Origin: Aureibacter tunicatorum | Lineage (GTDB): Bacteria > Bacteroidota > Bacteroidia > Cytophagales > Cyclobacteriaceae | DNA length: 64,000 nucleotides | Direction: 5' to 3' | Assembly: GCF_036492635.1 (NCBI RefSeq) | Contig: NZ_AP025306.1 | Coordinates: forward strand, 62,001-126,000 | In this document: positions 17,979-25,766 of the stretch, piece by piece | Layout of the letters: each line of letters begins with the position of its first letter | How positions within the stretch are numbered: the first letter of the stretch is position 1 | Notes under the pieces: model-generated | Told to the model about the DNA's origin: nothing | Database searches by the model: none | The model's input: the letters and a program-made list of their open reading frames with translations, nothing else | Program-made: the position numbers and the translations under genes

Positions 17979-19013
17979 ATGATAGTGACGAAAGGAATAA
18001 ATCTGGGAGTTTTAGTCAAGTGGTCAGCTCATCATATTGTTTGGTTGATCGCTGTTATGGGAATAGTAGCTTTTTTGTACAAACTGGGCATAATTCAGAT
18101 TTCTTTGCCTTGGTTTCCCGTTTCTGTCGTTGGTACTGCGGTGGCGTTTTATGTTGGCTTTAAAAATAATCAATCATATGATCGCATGTGGGAAGCAAGA
18201 AAAGTGTGGGGTGGAATAGTTAATGATAGCAGAACATGGGGAATGGTCGTCGATGGATTTATATCAAATCTCTATACTGATGAATTGGTCTCGAATAGTG
18301 AAATTCAATTGATTAAACAAAGGTTGATTTACAGGCATATTGCTTGGCTTTACGCACATAGAAGCCAGTTGCTATTGCCAACGACTTGGGAACATGTAAG
18401 TCAAAGAGGCGCAATGGCGAGACATGCAAAAAATAGTCAGAGAAAATATGGAATAGGCTTGTATGGCGATGAAATAACTCAAACTGAATTGCGACATTAT
18501 TTGACCGATGATGAGCATGACCGGTTGATAAATCAAGCAAACACCGCGGCTCAAATAATAAATGAACAATCCAGGGATTTGAGCAAGTTAAGAGAAAGAG
18601 GACTTATTGATGATTTTCGTCATTTGGAAATGACAAGGATATTGAGAAGCTTTTACGAGCTACAAGGAAAAAATGAGAGAATCAAGAAGTTTCCTTTTCC
18701 CCGACAGTATGCGAATATGAGTAGATATTTCATAGGCATATTCATTCTGTTATTGCCGCTTAGCATTATGCCCGAATTTATGAAATTGGGAGATTGGGGA
18801 CTTGAGGTTGCTGTGTTTATCTCGGCATTGATTGCTTGGATTTATGTAATGATGGAGATTATAGGTGATTATTCCGAAAACCCGTTTCAAGGTATGGCAA
18901 ACGATATCCCTATGATGTCTCTTTGCCGATCCATCGAAATCGATTTGAGACAAATGTTGAACGAATCGGATTTGCCGCCTGAGATAAAACCCAAAGGAGG
19001 AATATTAATGTAA
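17979..19013 (+). CDS. bestrophin-family (UPF0187) membrane channel protein
   Basis: The 344-residue protein matches the bacterial bestrophin family. The first TM pair spans about 14-34 and 42-60, followed by a polar stretch with NNQSYDRMWEARKVWGGIVNDSRTW, a hallmark of the family. A second pair of helices lies at about 250-300, and the C-terminus carries FQGMANDIPMMSLCRSIEIDL. Bestrophins form pentameric anion or cation channels in the cytoplasmic membrane. The family's usual length is about 300 residues; the extra part is a central soluble insert. The gene stands between a minus-strand LRR gene and a thioredoxin-like gene 72 bp downstream. Confidence 0.9.
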   Translation: MIVTKGINLGVLVKWSAHHIVWLIAVMGIVAFLYKLGIIQISLPWFPVSVVGTAVAFYVGFKNNQSYDRMWEARKVWGGIVNDSRTWGMVVDGFISNLYTDELVSNSEIQLIKQRLIYRHIAWLYAHRSQLLLPTTWEHVSQRGAMARHAKNSQRKYGIGLYGDEITQTELRHYLTDDEHDRLINQANTAAQIINEQSRDLSKLRERGLIDDFRHLEMTRILRSFYELQGKNERIKKFPFPRQYANMSRYFIGIFILLLPLSIMPEFMKLGDWGLEVAVFISALIAWIYVMMEIIGDYSENPFQGMANDIPMMSLCRSIEIDLRQMLNESDLPPEIKPKGGILM

Positions 19014-19085
19014 AACTATCAAATGGCCTTGAGTTTGAGGTTTTGTTTTTCTTAGTATATTTCGGACTATACAAAATCTTTTAAT

Positions 19086-19643
19086 ATGGCGCTTACTTCT
19101 TCAAATGAGTTGGATAATACATTTTCAGCTCCTGATTTTAGCTTATTTGACACTATCTCAGGTCAGGTTTTAAGCTTAAATGGCCTTAAAGGTGATCAGG
19201 GAACAGTTATCATGTTTATATGCAATCATTGTCCTTTTGTAAAGCATGTAAATGCCGAGTTAGTTAACTTGGCGAATGAGTACATGGGTAAAGGAATTGG
19301 ATTCATTGCGATTAGCAGCAATGATGTTGCTAATTATCCAATGGATTCTCCTGAGCAAATGAAGCTGATCGCTCAAGAGTATTCATATCCTTTTGCTTAT
19401 CTCTACGATGAAACACAGGAAACCGCTAAAGCATACCATGCGGCATGCACGCCTGACTTTTATGTTTTTGATCAAGAGTTATTGCTTTATTATCATGGTC
19501 AATTGGATGACTCAAGGCCTGGAAATGATTTGCCAGTGACTGGACTGGATATGAGAAAAGCATTGGATGCATTGTTGCAAGGCAATTCTCCTTTGCCTAG
19601 TCAAAAGCCAAGCATTGGTTGCAATATTAAATGGAAAGATTGA
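19086..19643 (+). CDS. thioredoxin-fold (AhpC/TSA-type) redox protein
   Basis: The 185-residue cytoplasmic protein has the redoxin signature: MFICNHCPFVKHV near residues 40-52 with a single active-site Cys pair element (NxCPF). A GIGFIAISSNDVANYPMDSPE block and the cis-Pro region (CTPDFYVFD) follow. It belongs to the thioredoxin-like family whose members have NHCPF and a CTPDFF motif, found widely in Bacteroidota and cyanobacteria. A role in peroxide or thiol reduction is inferred. It is followed by a terminator, so it is transcribed apart from the next gene. Confidence 0.88.
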   Translation: MALTSSNELDNTFSAPDFSLFDTISGQVLSLNGLKGDQGTVIMFICNHCPFVKHVNAELVNLANEYMGKGIGFIAISSNDVANYPMDSPEQMKLIAQEYSYPFAYLYDETQETAKAYHAACTPDFYVFDQELLLYYHGQLDDSRPGNDLPVTGLDMRKALDALLQGNSPLPSQKPSIGCNIKWKD

Positions 19644-19732
19644 TAGAGGATGGTATAAAGTGGGAGACTTCTGTAGCTTTTAAATGGAGATATAATCTTT
19701 TTTAAGTGGCAGTATGTGAATTAAGTTAATCT

Positions 19733-19773
19733 GAAGCTTTGGGGCTAATTATTCAAAGCTTCTTTTGTTTTTT
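19733..19773 (+). terminator. terminator after the thioredoxin-like gene
   Basis: A 9-bp stem (GAAGCTTTG / CAAAGCTTC) with a 12-base loop is followed by TTTTGTTTTTT. It is 90 bp downstream of the stop codon and overlaps the promoter candidate of the next gene. Confidence 0.55.
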
Positions 19774-19797
19774 AAGCTTGGAAAATGTTTAGTTTTG
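19764..19797 (+). promoter_or_regulatory. candidate promoter for the 19828 acetyltransferase
   Basis: TTTG at 19764-19767 and a perfect TAnnTTTG box (TAGTTTTG, 19790-19797) are separated by 22 bp, within the phylum's accepted range. Transcription would begin about 25 nt before the ATG at 19828. The -33 part sits inside the previous gene's terminator T-run. Confidence 0.4.
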
Positions 19798-19827
19798 TAT
19801 TTTTAGTTAGATTATAAATAATGGTTT

Positions 19828-20289
19828 ATGAAAATTGAGCTGGGCAAATTAGATCATCCATTAGTGATTGAGTTGTTGGAAGAACATATTAAAGATATGA
19901 GGTCAATATCTCCTCCTGAAAGCAAACATGCTTTGGATCTGGTAGGATTGAGTGCAGATGATATTTCATTTTGGACAATATGGAACGAACATGGAGAAGT
20001 AATGGGCTGCGGGGCTCTAAAAGCTTTGGACGATAAGCATGCTGAAATAAAGTCAATGAGGACGTCATTGAAATTCAGGTCTCAGGGAGTTGCGGCTTTC
20101 ATGTTGGAACATCTTATTTCAGAAGCGAAAATGAAAGGGTTTGAATGCATTCAACTTGAGACAGGTGCGATGGATTTTTTCAAGCCAGCGCATCGTTTGT
20201 ATGCTAAATATGGATTTGAGCAATGCGGGCCTTTCGCAAATTATAGAGAAGACCCACTAAGTTTGTTCATGTTGTTAAATTTAAACTAA
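19828..20289 (+). CDS. GNAT-family N-acetyltransferase
   Basis: The 153-residue protein is a single GNAT domain. The acetyl-CoA-binding region RSQGVAAFMLEHLI (about 90-103) follows the strand HAEIKSMRTSLKFR, and the C-terminus carries LETGAMDFFKPAHRLYAKYGFE, which is typical of acetyltransferases that modify small molecules (YsnE/YjcF-like). The acceptor is unknown. A predicted promoter and a terminator of the previous gene indicate a single-gene unit. Confidence 0.88.
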   Translation: MKIELGKLDHPLVIELLEEHIKDMRSISPPESKHALDLVGLSADDISFWTIWNEHGEVMGCGALKALDDKHAEIKSMRTSLKFRSQGVAAFMLEHLISEAKMKGFECIQLETGAMDFFKPAHRLYAKYGFEQCGPFANYREDPLSLFMLLNLN

Positions 20290-20388
20290 TTACTAGTAAA
20301 GTGAAAAGTTATTCAGGCTGTGAAATATAAAATTATTGCGTGATGCCAAATTAAGTTCTAAGTACATTCGAATGATTTATAGCTATTC

Positions 20389-21117
20389 TTAACTTAAGTC
20401 AAGATTGTTACTTTCATAATTTTCTTGAGGATTAATCTTGTCATAAAAAATGGCCAAAGCTGCTAGAGTAAAAGGTCCAATTACGATAATGCCAAAACCA
20501 AAAGTTATGGTAAGTAAAATAGCTGAAGCCAATCCGAAAACTAATAGAATTATAAATAGGGACATTTTATGACCCTTCATGATTTTAGAGCTTAGGCCTA
20601 AAGGTTTGAAACCGCCAATTTTTTTTTCAGCCACAAGGAAATAAGCTTGGGAAATATGCAAATGAAATAAGAATGCAATAATGAAGAAGATTAAAATGAC
20701 AGCTAGCGGAGCCCCATTGAAAAGCAAATGGTAAAGTTCTTCGGGTTCTATATTTTCCAAGCTAGCTAAATCTGTGTAAGGCATTAAAGATATGATTAAG
20801 AACCCTCCAAAGATTAAACTTCCCAAAAATACAATAAGTATTATCGCCAGATAAGTCCACATGCTGGGAAGGAAGAGATCAAATCCTTTGAAAAGGAGAC
20901 TGATGCTGGGGTTTTGATTTCGAATTAGGGCAAGATTGAAAATGCAAAGCCCAACAGCTAAAGGCCCGCTAAGAGCTAACGAAGCAATATTTCCTATCAC
21001 TGGTATCGCTTGCATTCCTAAGGTAATAATAAGGTATACTAGAAATGCCGCAATGGCTATCCCCCATTTTCCGTCTAATGATTTTTTGGTCTCTTTGAAA
21101 ATTTCCGATACGCTCAT
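20389..21117 (-). CDS. multi-pass membrane protein (DUF975-like), paralogue of the next gene
   Basis: I choose the ATG at 21117 (242 residues) over the frame's upstream ATG at 21147, because from there the start MSVSEIFKETKKSLDGKWG aligns with the paralogue start MSITSIFDETKQAMQGKWG at 21979. Five or six hydrophobic helices follow. Both share VGLCxFxLALxRN, HxSQAYxLVAE and ALAIFYDKINP near their ends. The family of Gly/Ile-rich membrane proteins beginning with a short amphipathic region and a GKWG or GNWG motif is usually grouped as DUF975. Function unknown. The two copies are tandem and on the same strand. Confidence 0.75.
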   Translation of the reverse strand: MSVSEIFKETKKSLDGKWGIAIAAFLVYLIITLGMQAIPVIGNIASLALSGPLAVGLCIFNLALIRNQNPSISLLFKGFDLFLPSMWTYLAIILIVFLGSLIFGGFLIISLMPYTDLASLENIEPEELYHLLFNGAPLAVILIFFIIAFLFHLHISQAYFLVAEKKIGGFKPLGLSSKIMKGHKMSLFIILLVFGLASAILLTITFGFGIIVIGPFTLAALAIFYDKINPQENYESNNLDLS

Positions 21118-21194
21118 GATAACCTTATTTAAGAAATAATTATTCAATTTGAATGATTAAAGATTATCAAATTCTTTGCCTTGAATGTAATAAG

Positions 21195-21229
21195 AAAAGA
21201 AAAAAGGCCTACTAAAAAATAGAAGGCCT
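21195..21229 (-). terminator. terminator between the two DUF975-like genes
   Basis: On the minus strand AGGCCT pairs with AGGCCT, flanking an inner CTA/TAG pair and a six-T loop, and is followed by a T-rich run (TTTTTCTTTTC). It sits 25 bp after the upstream paralogue's stop, so the second paralogue is probably expressed separately. Confidence 0.65.
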
Positions 21230-21253
21230 CTGTGATATTATGATGTTTTAGCT

Positions 21254-21979
21254 TTAAGCAATTACTTCAGCAAATTCATTTTTTGGGTTGATCTTATCAT
21301 AAAATATGGCAAGAGCAGATAGCGAAAATGGAGCGACAAGCAATAATCCTAGACCGAAAGTAATTATCGTTAGTATGGTTCCTGCAATTCCCATAATAAG
21401 AAATAGTCCGAACAGTTTTAACTTGTAGCCATTCATGATTCTAGAGCTCTCTTTAAGTGCTTGAAAGCCACTAAGATTTTCTTCAGCTACTAAATAATAC
21501 GCTTGAGAAACATGAAGTTGAAATATAGTAGCTAAAATAAAAGTAACTAGCAATGAACCAGAAAATGCTCCAGAAGTCATAAGATTAAGTATAGCATCAG
21601 GCTGCGCAGAGTCTAAATTTGAGAACAAGCTAAATACCGAGCTTGCTCCAGTAATAAACAAAACGGTTCCCATTATAGCTAGAAATACAATAGCTATGGC
21701 AAATATTGCTAAATATGTCAAAAGACTTTCTTTGAACTTATTAAAGCCCTCAAACAAAAGTTCAAGCTTGAGTTCGTCATTTCTAACAAGCGCCAAATAG
21801 AAAACGCAAAGTCCTACGGAAAGAGGTCCGCTTAGAATAATTGAGGCTAAAGAACCTATGAATGGAACCATTTGCATACCAAAAGTAATCAATAGAAAAA
21901 CGACAAAAGCTCCTATGGCAAGTCCCCATTTTCCTTGCATAGCTTGTTTTGTTTCATCAAAAATAGATGTAATACTCAT
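21254..21979 (-). CDS. multi-pass membrane protein (DUF975-like)
   Basis: The 241-residue protein has five or six membrane segments and a short N-terminal soluble part ending GKWG. It shares motifs along its whole length with the protein encoded just downstream on the same strand (20389-21117): VGLCVFYLALVRN, LHVSQAYYLVAEE and LSALAIFYDKINP. The pair is a tandem duplication. The most different region is the loop between the middle helices (LDSAQPDAILNLMTSGA here). Role unknown; a membrane-embedded structural or transport role is conceivable. Confidence 0.78.
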   Translation of the reverse strand: MSITSIFDETKQAMQGKWGLAIGAFVVFLLITFGMQMVPFIGSLASIILSGPLSVGLCVFYLALVRNDELKLELLFEGFNKFKESLLTYLAIFAIAIVFLAIMGTVLFITGASSVFSLFSNLDSAQPDAILNLMTSGAFSGSLLVTFILATIFQLHVSQAYYLVAEENLSGFQALKESSRIMNGYKLKLFGLFLIMGIAGTILTIITFGLGLLLVAPFSLSALAIFYDKINPKNEFAEVIA

Positions 21980-22115
21980 AATTAAAAATTGTAATATTAT
22001 TGTAAAATTTTGTTGATAGCGAATTTACTTAAAATTGGTGGAATATTGAAAATTTATTATCGATTAAGTATAAAATAGTTCTGAGATTAACAATGATTAT
22101 TGGTTTTTTGAATTT

Positions 22116-22949
22116 TTAGTTTGACTTCCATCTGTTGTGGGACCATAGCCAATAGGCAGGTTCTTTTCTAATCAAATTTTCAATTTCTTTATAATAATTG
22201 AGCAGTAATTCGTGTTCTGTATTCAGGTTGTTTGATGTTGATGCCAGCTCTTTGAATTCGTATTCATAATGATGTCTTCTTACCTTTTTTATTTCGATAA
22301 AAAACACAGGACAGTTTTTCTTCAAAGCTATTTTTTCAGCGCCAATTTGTATGGCAGTTTTTCTTGAGAAGAAATCGATGAAGTGCTTTGAAGAGTTTTT
22401 TGAGGGGCTTTGATCTGCCAATAAGAGAAAAGCTTTGGGCTTGTTACCGTTGTTTGTGAAAACTGACCTGTAGAATGATTTTTTTGGAATCAGTTTAGTG
22501 TGGTGTTTTTCTCTGATATATTTGATTAATTTATTAAAAAAAGGGTTGGATAAAGGTTGGTAAGCTATGTTGACCTCATGTTTTAACACTAATGGCAATA
22601 TGGTTAGGTTTTCCCAATTACCATAATGAGGCGCAAGGATAACAATATCTTGATTTAATTTATAAAGCTCATTGATTCTGTCTTCATTTTTAAAGGTGGC
22701 ATAGTGATGAATTTTTGATTTAGGGCAGAATAACATCATGAATGGCTCTACAAGCAAATCGCACATGTGCTTATAATAACGTTTTGAAATTTGTCTGATT
22801 TGCCAATCAGTTTTATTTGGGAAACAATATTTGAGGTTTCTTTCAATCGTGGATTTTCTGTAATTAAAAATTCCGAAGATTAAGACTAATATTAATTCCG
22901 ATATAAATGAAAAAAACAAGCGTGTGGTGAATATCATAAACTTAAGCAT
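22116..22949 (-). CDS. LpxL/HtrB-type lipid A acyltransferase family protein
   Basis: I take the ATG at 22949 (278 codons including the initiator), because the frame's earlier start at 22973 is a TTG. After an N-terminal membrane helix (about 5-27) comes RKSTIERNLKYCFPNKT, the family's usual N-terminal stretch. The catalytic motif HYGNWEN (HxxxxD/E type) lies about 90 residues further on, then LLLADQSPSKNSS and the C-terminal WLWSHNRWK. This family transfers fatty acyl chains to lipid A or to ornithine/sulfonolipid precursors at the inner membrane. The final RWK motif is diagnostic. A second family member is encoded at 27781. Confidence 0.88.
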   Translation of the reverse strand: MLKFMIFTTRLFFSFISELILVLIFGIFNYRKSTIERNLKYCFPNKTDWQIRQISKRYYKHMCDLLVEPFMMLFCPKSKIHHYATFKNEDRINELYKLNQDIVILAPHYGNWENLTILPLVLKHEVNIAYQPLSNPFFNKLIKYIREKHHTKLIPKKSFYRSVFTNNGNKPKAFLLLADQSPSKNSSKHFIDFFSRKTAIQIGAEKIALKKNCPVFFIEIKKVRRHHYEYEFKELASTSNNLNTEHELLLNYYKEIENLIRKEPAYWLWSHNRWKSN

Positions 22950-23521
22950 TTTAGCATCTATAAGCACCTCCAAAAGGTGTGAGTGTGATTATAGTAAATT
23001 GTGGAAATTTGTTTGTTATAGTTTTGATCAACAAAATGCTGTTTTCCCCTATCGCTTATTTATTTTTTTATTGAATGGAATTTGCATGGTGTTTGATAAT
23101 ATATTTATTGCTTTTCATTTAGGAACAGTGAAATATTCAAAATAATTTTAAAGCAGTGCTTTTTGTGTTCTTATAATTAGTTTGTATTGATTTATTTTAA
23201 TTTTTGTATACTCATGCTTGCTTTATTTTTAATAATCCTCTGTTCTTAATAAGTTCTCCTATGCTTTTTTGAATATTTGACTGTTATTAATTTCTATTAT
23301 TTGTTAAATATGTTGTTTGAAAAGTTTAAAAAATGAGTAAAAACTTATTCATTTAATACTCAAGCCTGTTTTTAATCTTTATTGATCAGAAAATATTTTT
23401 AATAATTGACTGGTTTGATTCTTTTAGTGAAATTCAATTAGTTCGAAATTATAATCTTGAGCTTTTTTATTTGAATTTGGTACTCTTGTCGTCTCTTACT
23501 TAGCGTTATTGCATTAAAAAG
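22950..23521. other. 572-bp intergenic region between divergent genes
   Basis: This stretch is very AT-rich and lies between divergent genes. A plus-strand ORF of 73 codons at 22924-23145 overlaps the acyltransferase start and has no recognisable features. No promoter box close to the oxidoreductase start at 23522 fits the consensus well. I see no RNA gene, repeat or coding sequence that I can support. Confidence 0.3.
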
Positions 23522-24490
23522 ATGAAAGCAGTCGTTTGTAAAGGCTATGGAAATGCGGATATGCTGAAAGTAATGAACGTATCCATTCCAGAGATTTCTG
23601 ATAATGATATTTTAGTGAAAGTGCATGCCACATCTATTACTTCTGCGCATTGCATGATGAGAAAGGGGCAACCTTATTTTTCTAGATTGTTCACTGGCTT
23701 TTTCAAGCCAACACAACCTATTCTAGGGACTGATTTTGCAGGAGAAATTGTAAGGGTAGGGAAAAGTGTTGAGACTTTTAAGGTAGGAGATAAGGTGTTT
23801 GGTCCGACTGATTTGAATGGTGGGGCTTATTCTGAATTTGTTAAGGTAAAGGAAACAAGCACTGTGTTTAATATTCCTGAAGGTATAGATTGTATTTCAG
23901 CCACGGGTATAATTGATGGAGGAATGACAGCTATCGCATTTTTTGAAAAATATAGAAACGAAAATTCAAAAAGAATATTGATCAATGGCGCTTCAGGTAG
24001 CATAGGGGCGTCTTCTGTGCAATTGGCAAAATATTTTGGAATGCATGTGACTGCCGTATGTAGCCAAAATAATGTAGCATGGGTAAAAAAATTAGGAGCT
24101 GATGATGTTGTGGATTATACTAAATGCGATGTCATGAAGTTGAATTGTTCTTTTGATCTTATATTCGACACTGTGGGCAAGTTGAATTTCAGCAAATCAA
24201 AATCAATTCTATCGGGAAATGGAATATTTTTAACACCTGTTTTGAGCTTGAATGCAGTTGGTAAAATGCTTTTTTCTAATAATTTCAGTAGACAAAAACT
24301 ATTTTTTGAAGCAACTGGACTGAAAAGCGAAGTTGAAAAACGAAAAGACTTTGAGTTTTTATGCTTTTTGTTGCGAGAAAATAAATTGACAACGGTTATT
24401 GACAGGGTATATTCTTTGGAGGAAGTCAGCGATGCTCACAAGTATGTAGAGTTAGGTCATAAAAAAGGAAATGTTGTTCTTAAGCTTTAG
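23522..24490 (+). CDS. zinc-independent MDR-family NAD(P)H:quinone oxidoreductase-like protein
   Basis: The 322-residue protein is a medium-chain dehydrogenase/reductase. The N-terminal GroES-like domain contains ILGTDFAGEIVRVGKSV and DKVFG, and the Rossmann domain starts with the nucleotide-binding NGASGSIGASSVQLAKYFG (about 158-176). The catalytic zinc ligands of true alcohol dehydrogenases are not evident, which fits the quinone reductase/alkenal reductase branch. It ends with HKYVELGHKKGNVVLKL, usual for the family. Substrate unknown. It converges on the pentapeptide-repeat gene with only 10 bp between stops. Confidence 0.9.
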   Translation: MKAVVCKGYGNADMLKVMNVSIPEISDNDILVKVHATSITSAHCMMRKGQPYFSRLFTGFFKPTQPILGTDFAGEIVRVGKSVETFKVGDKVFGPTDLNGGAYSEFVKVKETSTVFNIPEGIDCISATGIIDGGMTAIAFFEKYRNENSKRILINGASGSIGASSVQLAKYFGMHVTAVCSQNNVAWVKKLGADDVVDYTKCDVMKLNCSFDLIFDTVGKLNFSKSKSILSGNGIFLTPVLSLNAVGKMLFSNNFSRQKLFFEATGLKSEVEKRKDFEFLCFLLRENKLTTVIDRVYSLEEVSDAHKYVELGHKKGNVVLKL

Positions 24491-24500
24491 TAATAATGAG

Positions 24501-25067
24501 TTAGACCTTGATTTTAATTTTATACTTGTCAAGCAATCCGTGGAGATTGTTTTGAGAGAATGAGCATTCTTGAATATCATTGTTTTCAGGGTCTATATTG
24601 AAATTAAAGGCAGTTGATAAATCGGCTTTTTTAAGTTTAGTATTTTCAAAAATTGAGTTTAATAAATTGCAGTGGTCAAATGATGAGCTTTCCAGATCAG
24701 TGTGTCCTAGATCAACATTTTTCATGCTGCAATTTTCGAATGTAGTATTTTTCATTTTTTGACTATAAAAGGATGCAAAGTCCAATATGCAATCTTTGAA
24801 ATTCACACTAAAAAATAAAGATGCGCATTTTTCAAATGAGACGCCTAAGAGTTTACAGTTTGTAAAATGAATGCCATTTAGCATGCATTCTGTAAGGAAA
24901 CAATTGGAAAAATTCGAATTTAGGAAGCTGCAATCTATGAATCGATACTCCGAAAAGTTAAATTCTTCAAAATCGCAATTTTCAAATTGGCAACTTTCAT
25001 AGGTTCCTTTTCCTAGTGCTTTATTGATGTTGTTGAATTGATGATCTTCTATATGAGTGGAATTCAT
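24501..25067 (-). CDS. pentapeptide-repeat protein
   Basis: The 188-residue protein is built largely of A(D/N)LXX-type pentapeptides from about residue 25 to 150: FENCDFEEFNFSEYRFIDCSF, later FENCSMKNVDLGHTDLESSSF. These form a right-handed quadrilateral beta-helix. It ends with a short helical tail (LHGLLDKYKIKIKV), comparable in position to the C-terminal helix of Qnr-like proteins (which end ...LLERLGI). Qnr proteins mimic DNA and protect gyrase from quinolones, but many relatives of this length in Bacteroidota have no known role. A TAACTTTG -7-like box on its strand (complement of 25136-25143) is 69 nt upstream of the start. Confidence 0.85.
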   Translation of the reverse strand: MNSTHIEDHQFNNINKALGKGTYESCQFENCDFEEFNFSEYRFIDCSFLNSNFSNCFLTECMLNGIHFTNCKLLGVSFEKCASLFFSVNFKDCILDFASFYSQKMKNTTFENCSMKNVDLGHTDLESSSFDHCNLLNSIFENTKLKKADLSTAFNFNIDPENNDIQECSFSQNNLHGLLDKYKIKIKV

Positions 25068-25273
25068 TGTATTGAATAATAAGAATTAAAATGTTTGAAT
25101 ATATTTACTAATGTATAACAGAAATGGGTTTAGCCCAAAGTTATAAAAGTTAAACTCAACTTAGAGGAGTATTGGTCGAAGTTTTTGTGGATATATTTTC
25201 TTGATTTTATTGCTTCTTTGCCAGCAGAACGTAATTTTGTGTGCTAATGATGACCATTTAGGGGAGCGATTTG

Positions 25274-25765
25274 ATGAAAAGAGAATATTTGTTGGCTGCT
25301 TTAGCCCTTGTTGCTAGCTTATATATATACACTTTGTATAGAAGTGAAGCTACAGTTGTCAATCATGTCTTTTCAATTTTGGGTTTTGATGAAGGGAAGA
25401 AATTCTTGATGAATTTTAAAATGCCCCTGAATGATTGGTTGGTTTATAGCTTGCCCGGAGGCTTGTGGGTTTTTGCAGTTACTATAATATCCAAAGGTTT
25501 ATTTCTGAATATTATGGAGATAAAACTTAAAGTTTGTTATTTGCCTATAGTTTATGCTGTGATATTGGAATTTTTGCAATTGTCAGGGATTACTAATGGA
25601 ACATTTGATTATAATGATATTGTCGCAACTTTAATGTTTGGCGGCATGGCTTTATTATTAAAAGGAAAACCAAAAGAAGTACTGATTTTCTCTACCTTGG
25701 ACTTGAGAACAATTACTACAATTGGAGGCTATTTTATTGTATTTTTGTCTGATACCATTGGGTGA
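25274..25765 (+). CDS. VanZ-like four-TM membrane protein
   Basis: I take the ATG at 25274 (the frame begins at a TTG three bases earlier), giving 163 residues with about four membrane helices. A GGGGAG stretch just upstream can serve as a ribosome-binding site. The combination EFLQLSGITNGTFDYNDI resembles the conserved E-x-x-Q ... G-x-F-D-x-x-D pattern of VanZ-family proteins, several of which are linked to glycopeptide or teicoplanin tolerance. The relation is distant. Its stop is one base before the end of the convergent minus-strand gene, so no terminator fits between them. Confidence 0.6.
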   Translation: MKREYLLAALALVASLYIYTLYRSEATVVNHVFSILGFDEGKKFLMNFKMPLNDWLVYSLPGGLWVFAVTIISKGLFLNIMEIKLKVCYLPIVYAVILEFLQLSGITNGTFDYNDIVATLMFGGMALLLKGKPKEVLIFSTLDLRTITTIGGYFIVFLSDTIG

Positions 25766-25766
25766 A

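Noticed and set aside
22924-23145. Plus-strand ORF of 73 codons between the acyltransferase and the oxidoreductase
   Set aside because: It overlaps the acyltransferase start, shows no signal or family features, and its composition fits non-coding AT-rich DNA.
24501-25067. Calling the pentapeptide protein a quinolone-resistance Qnr protein
   Set aside because: Only the repeat type and a C-terminal tail are shared; the asymmetric loops that define Qnr are not evident.
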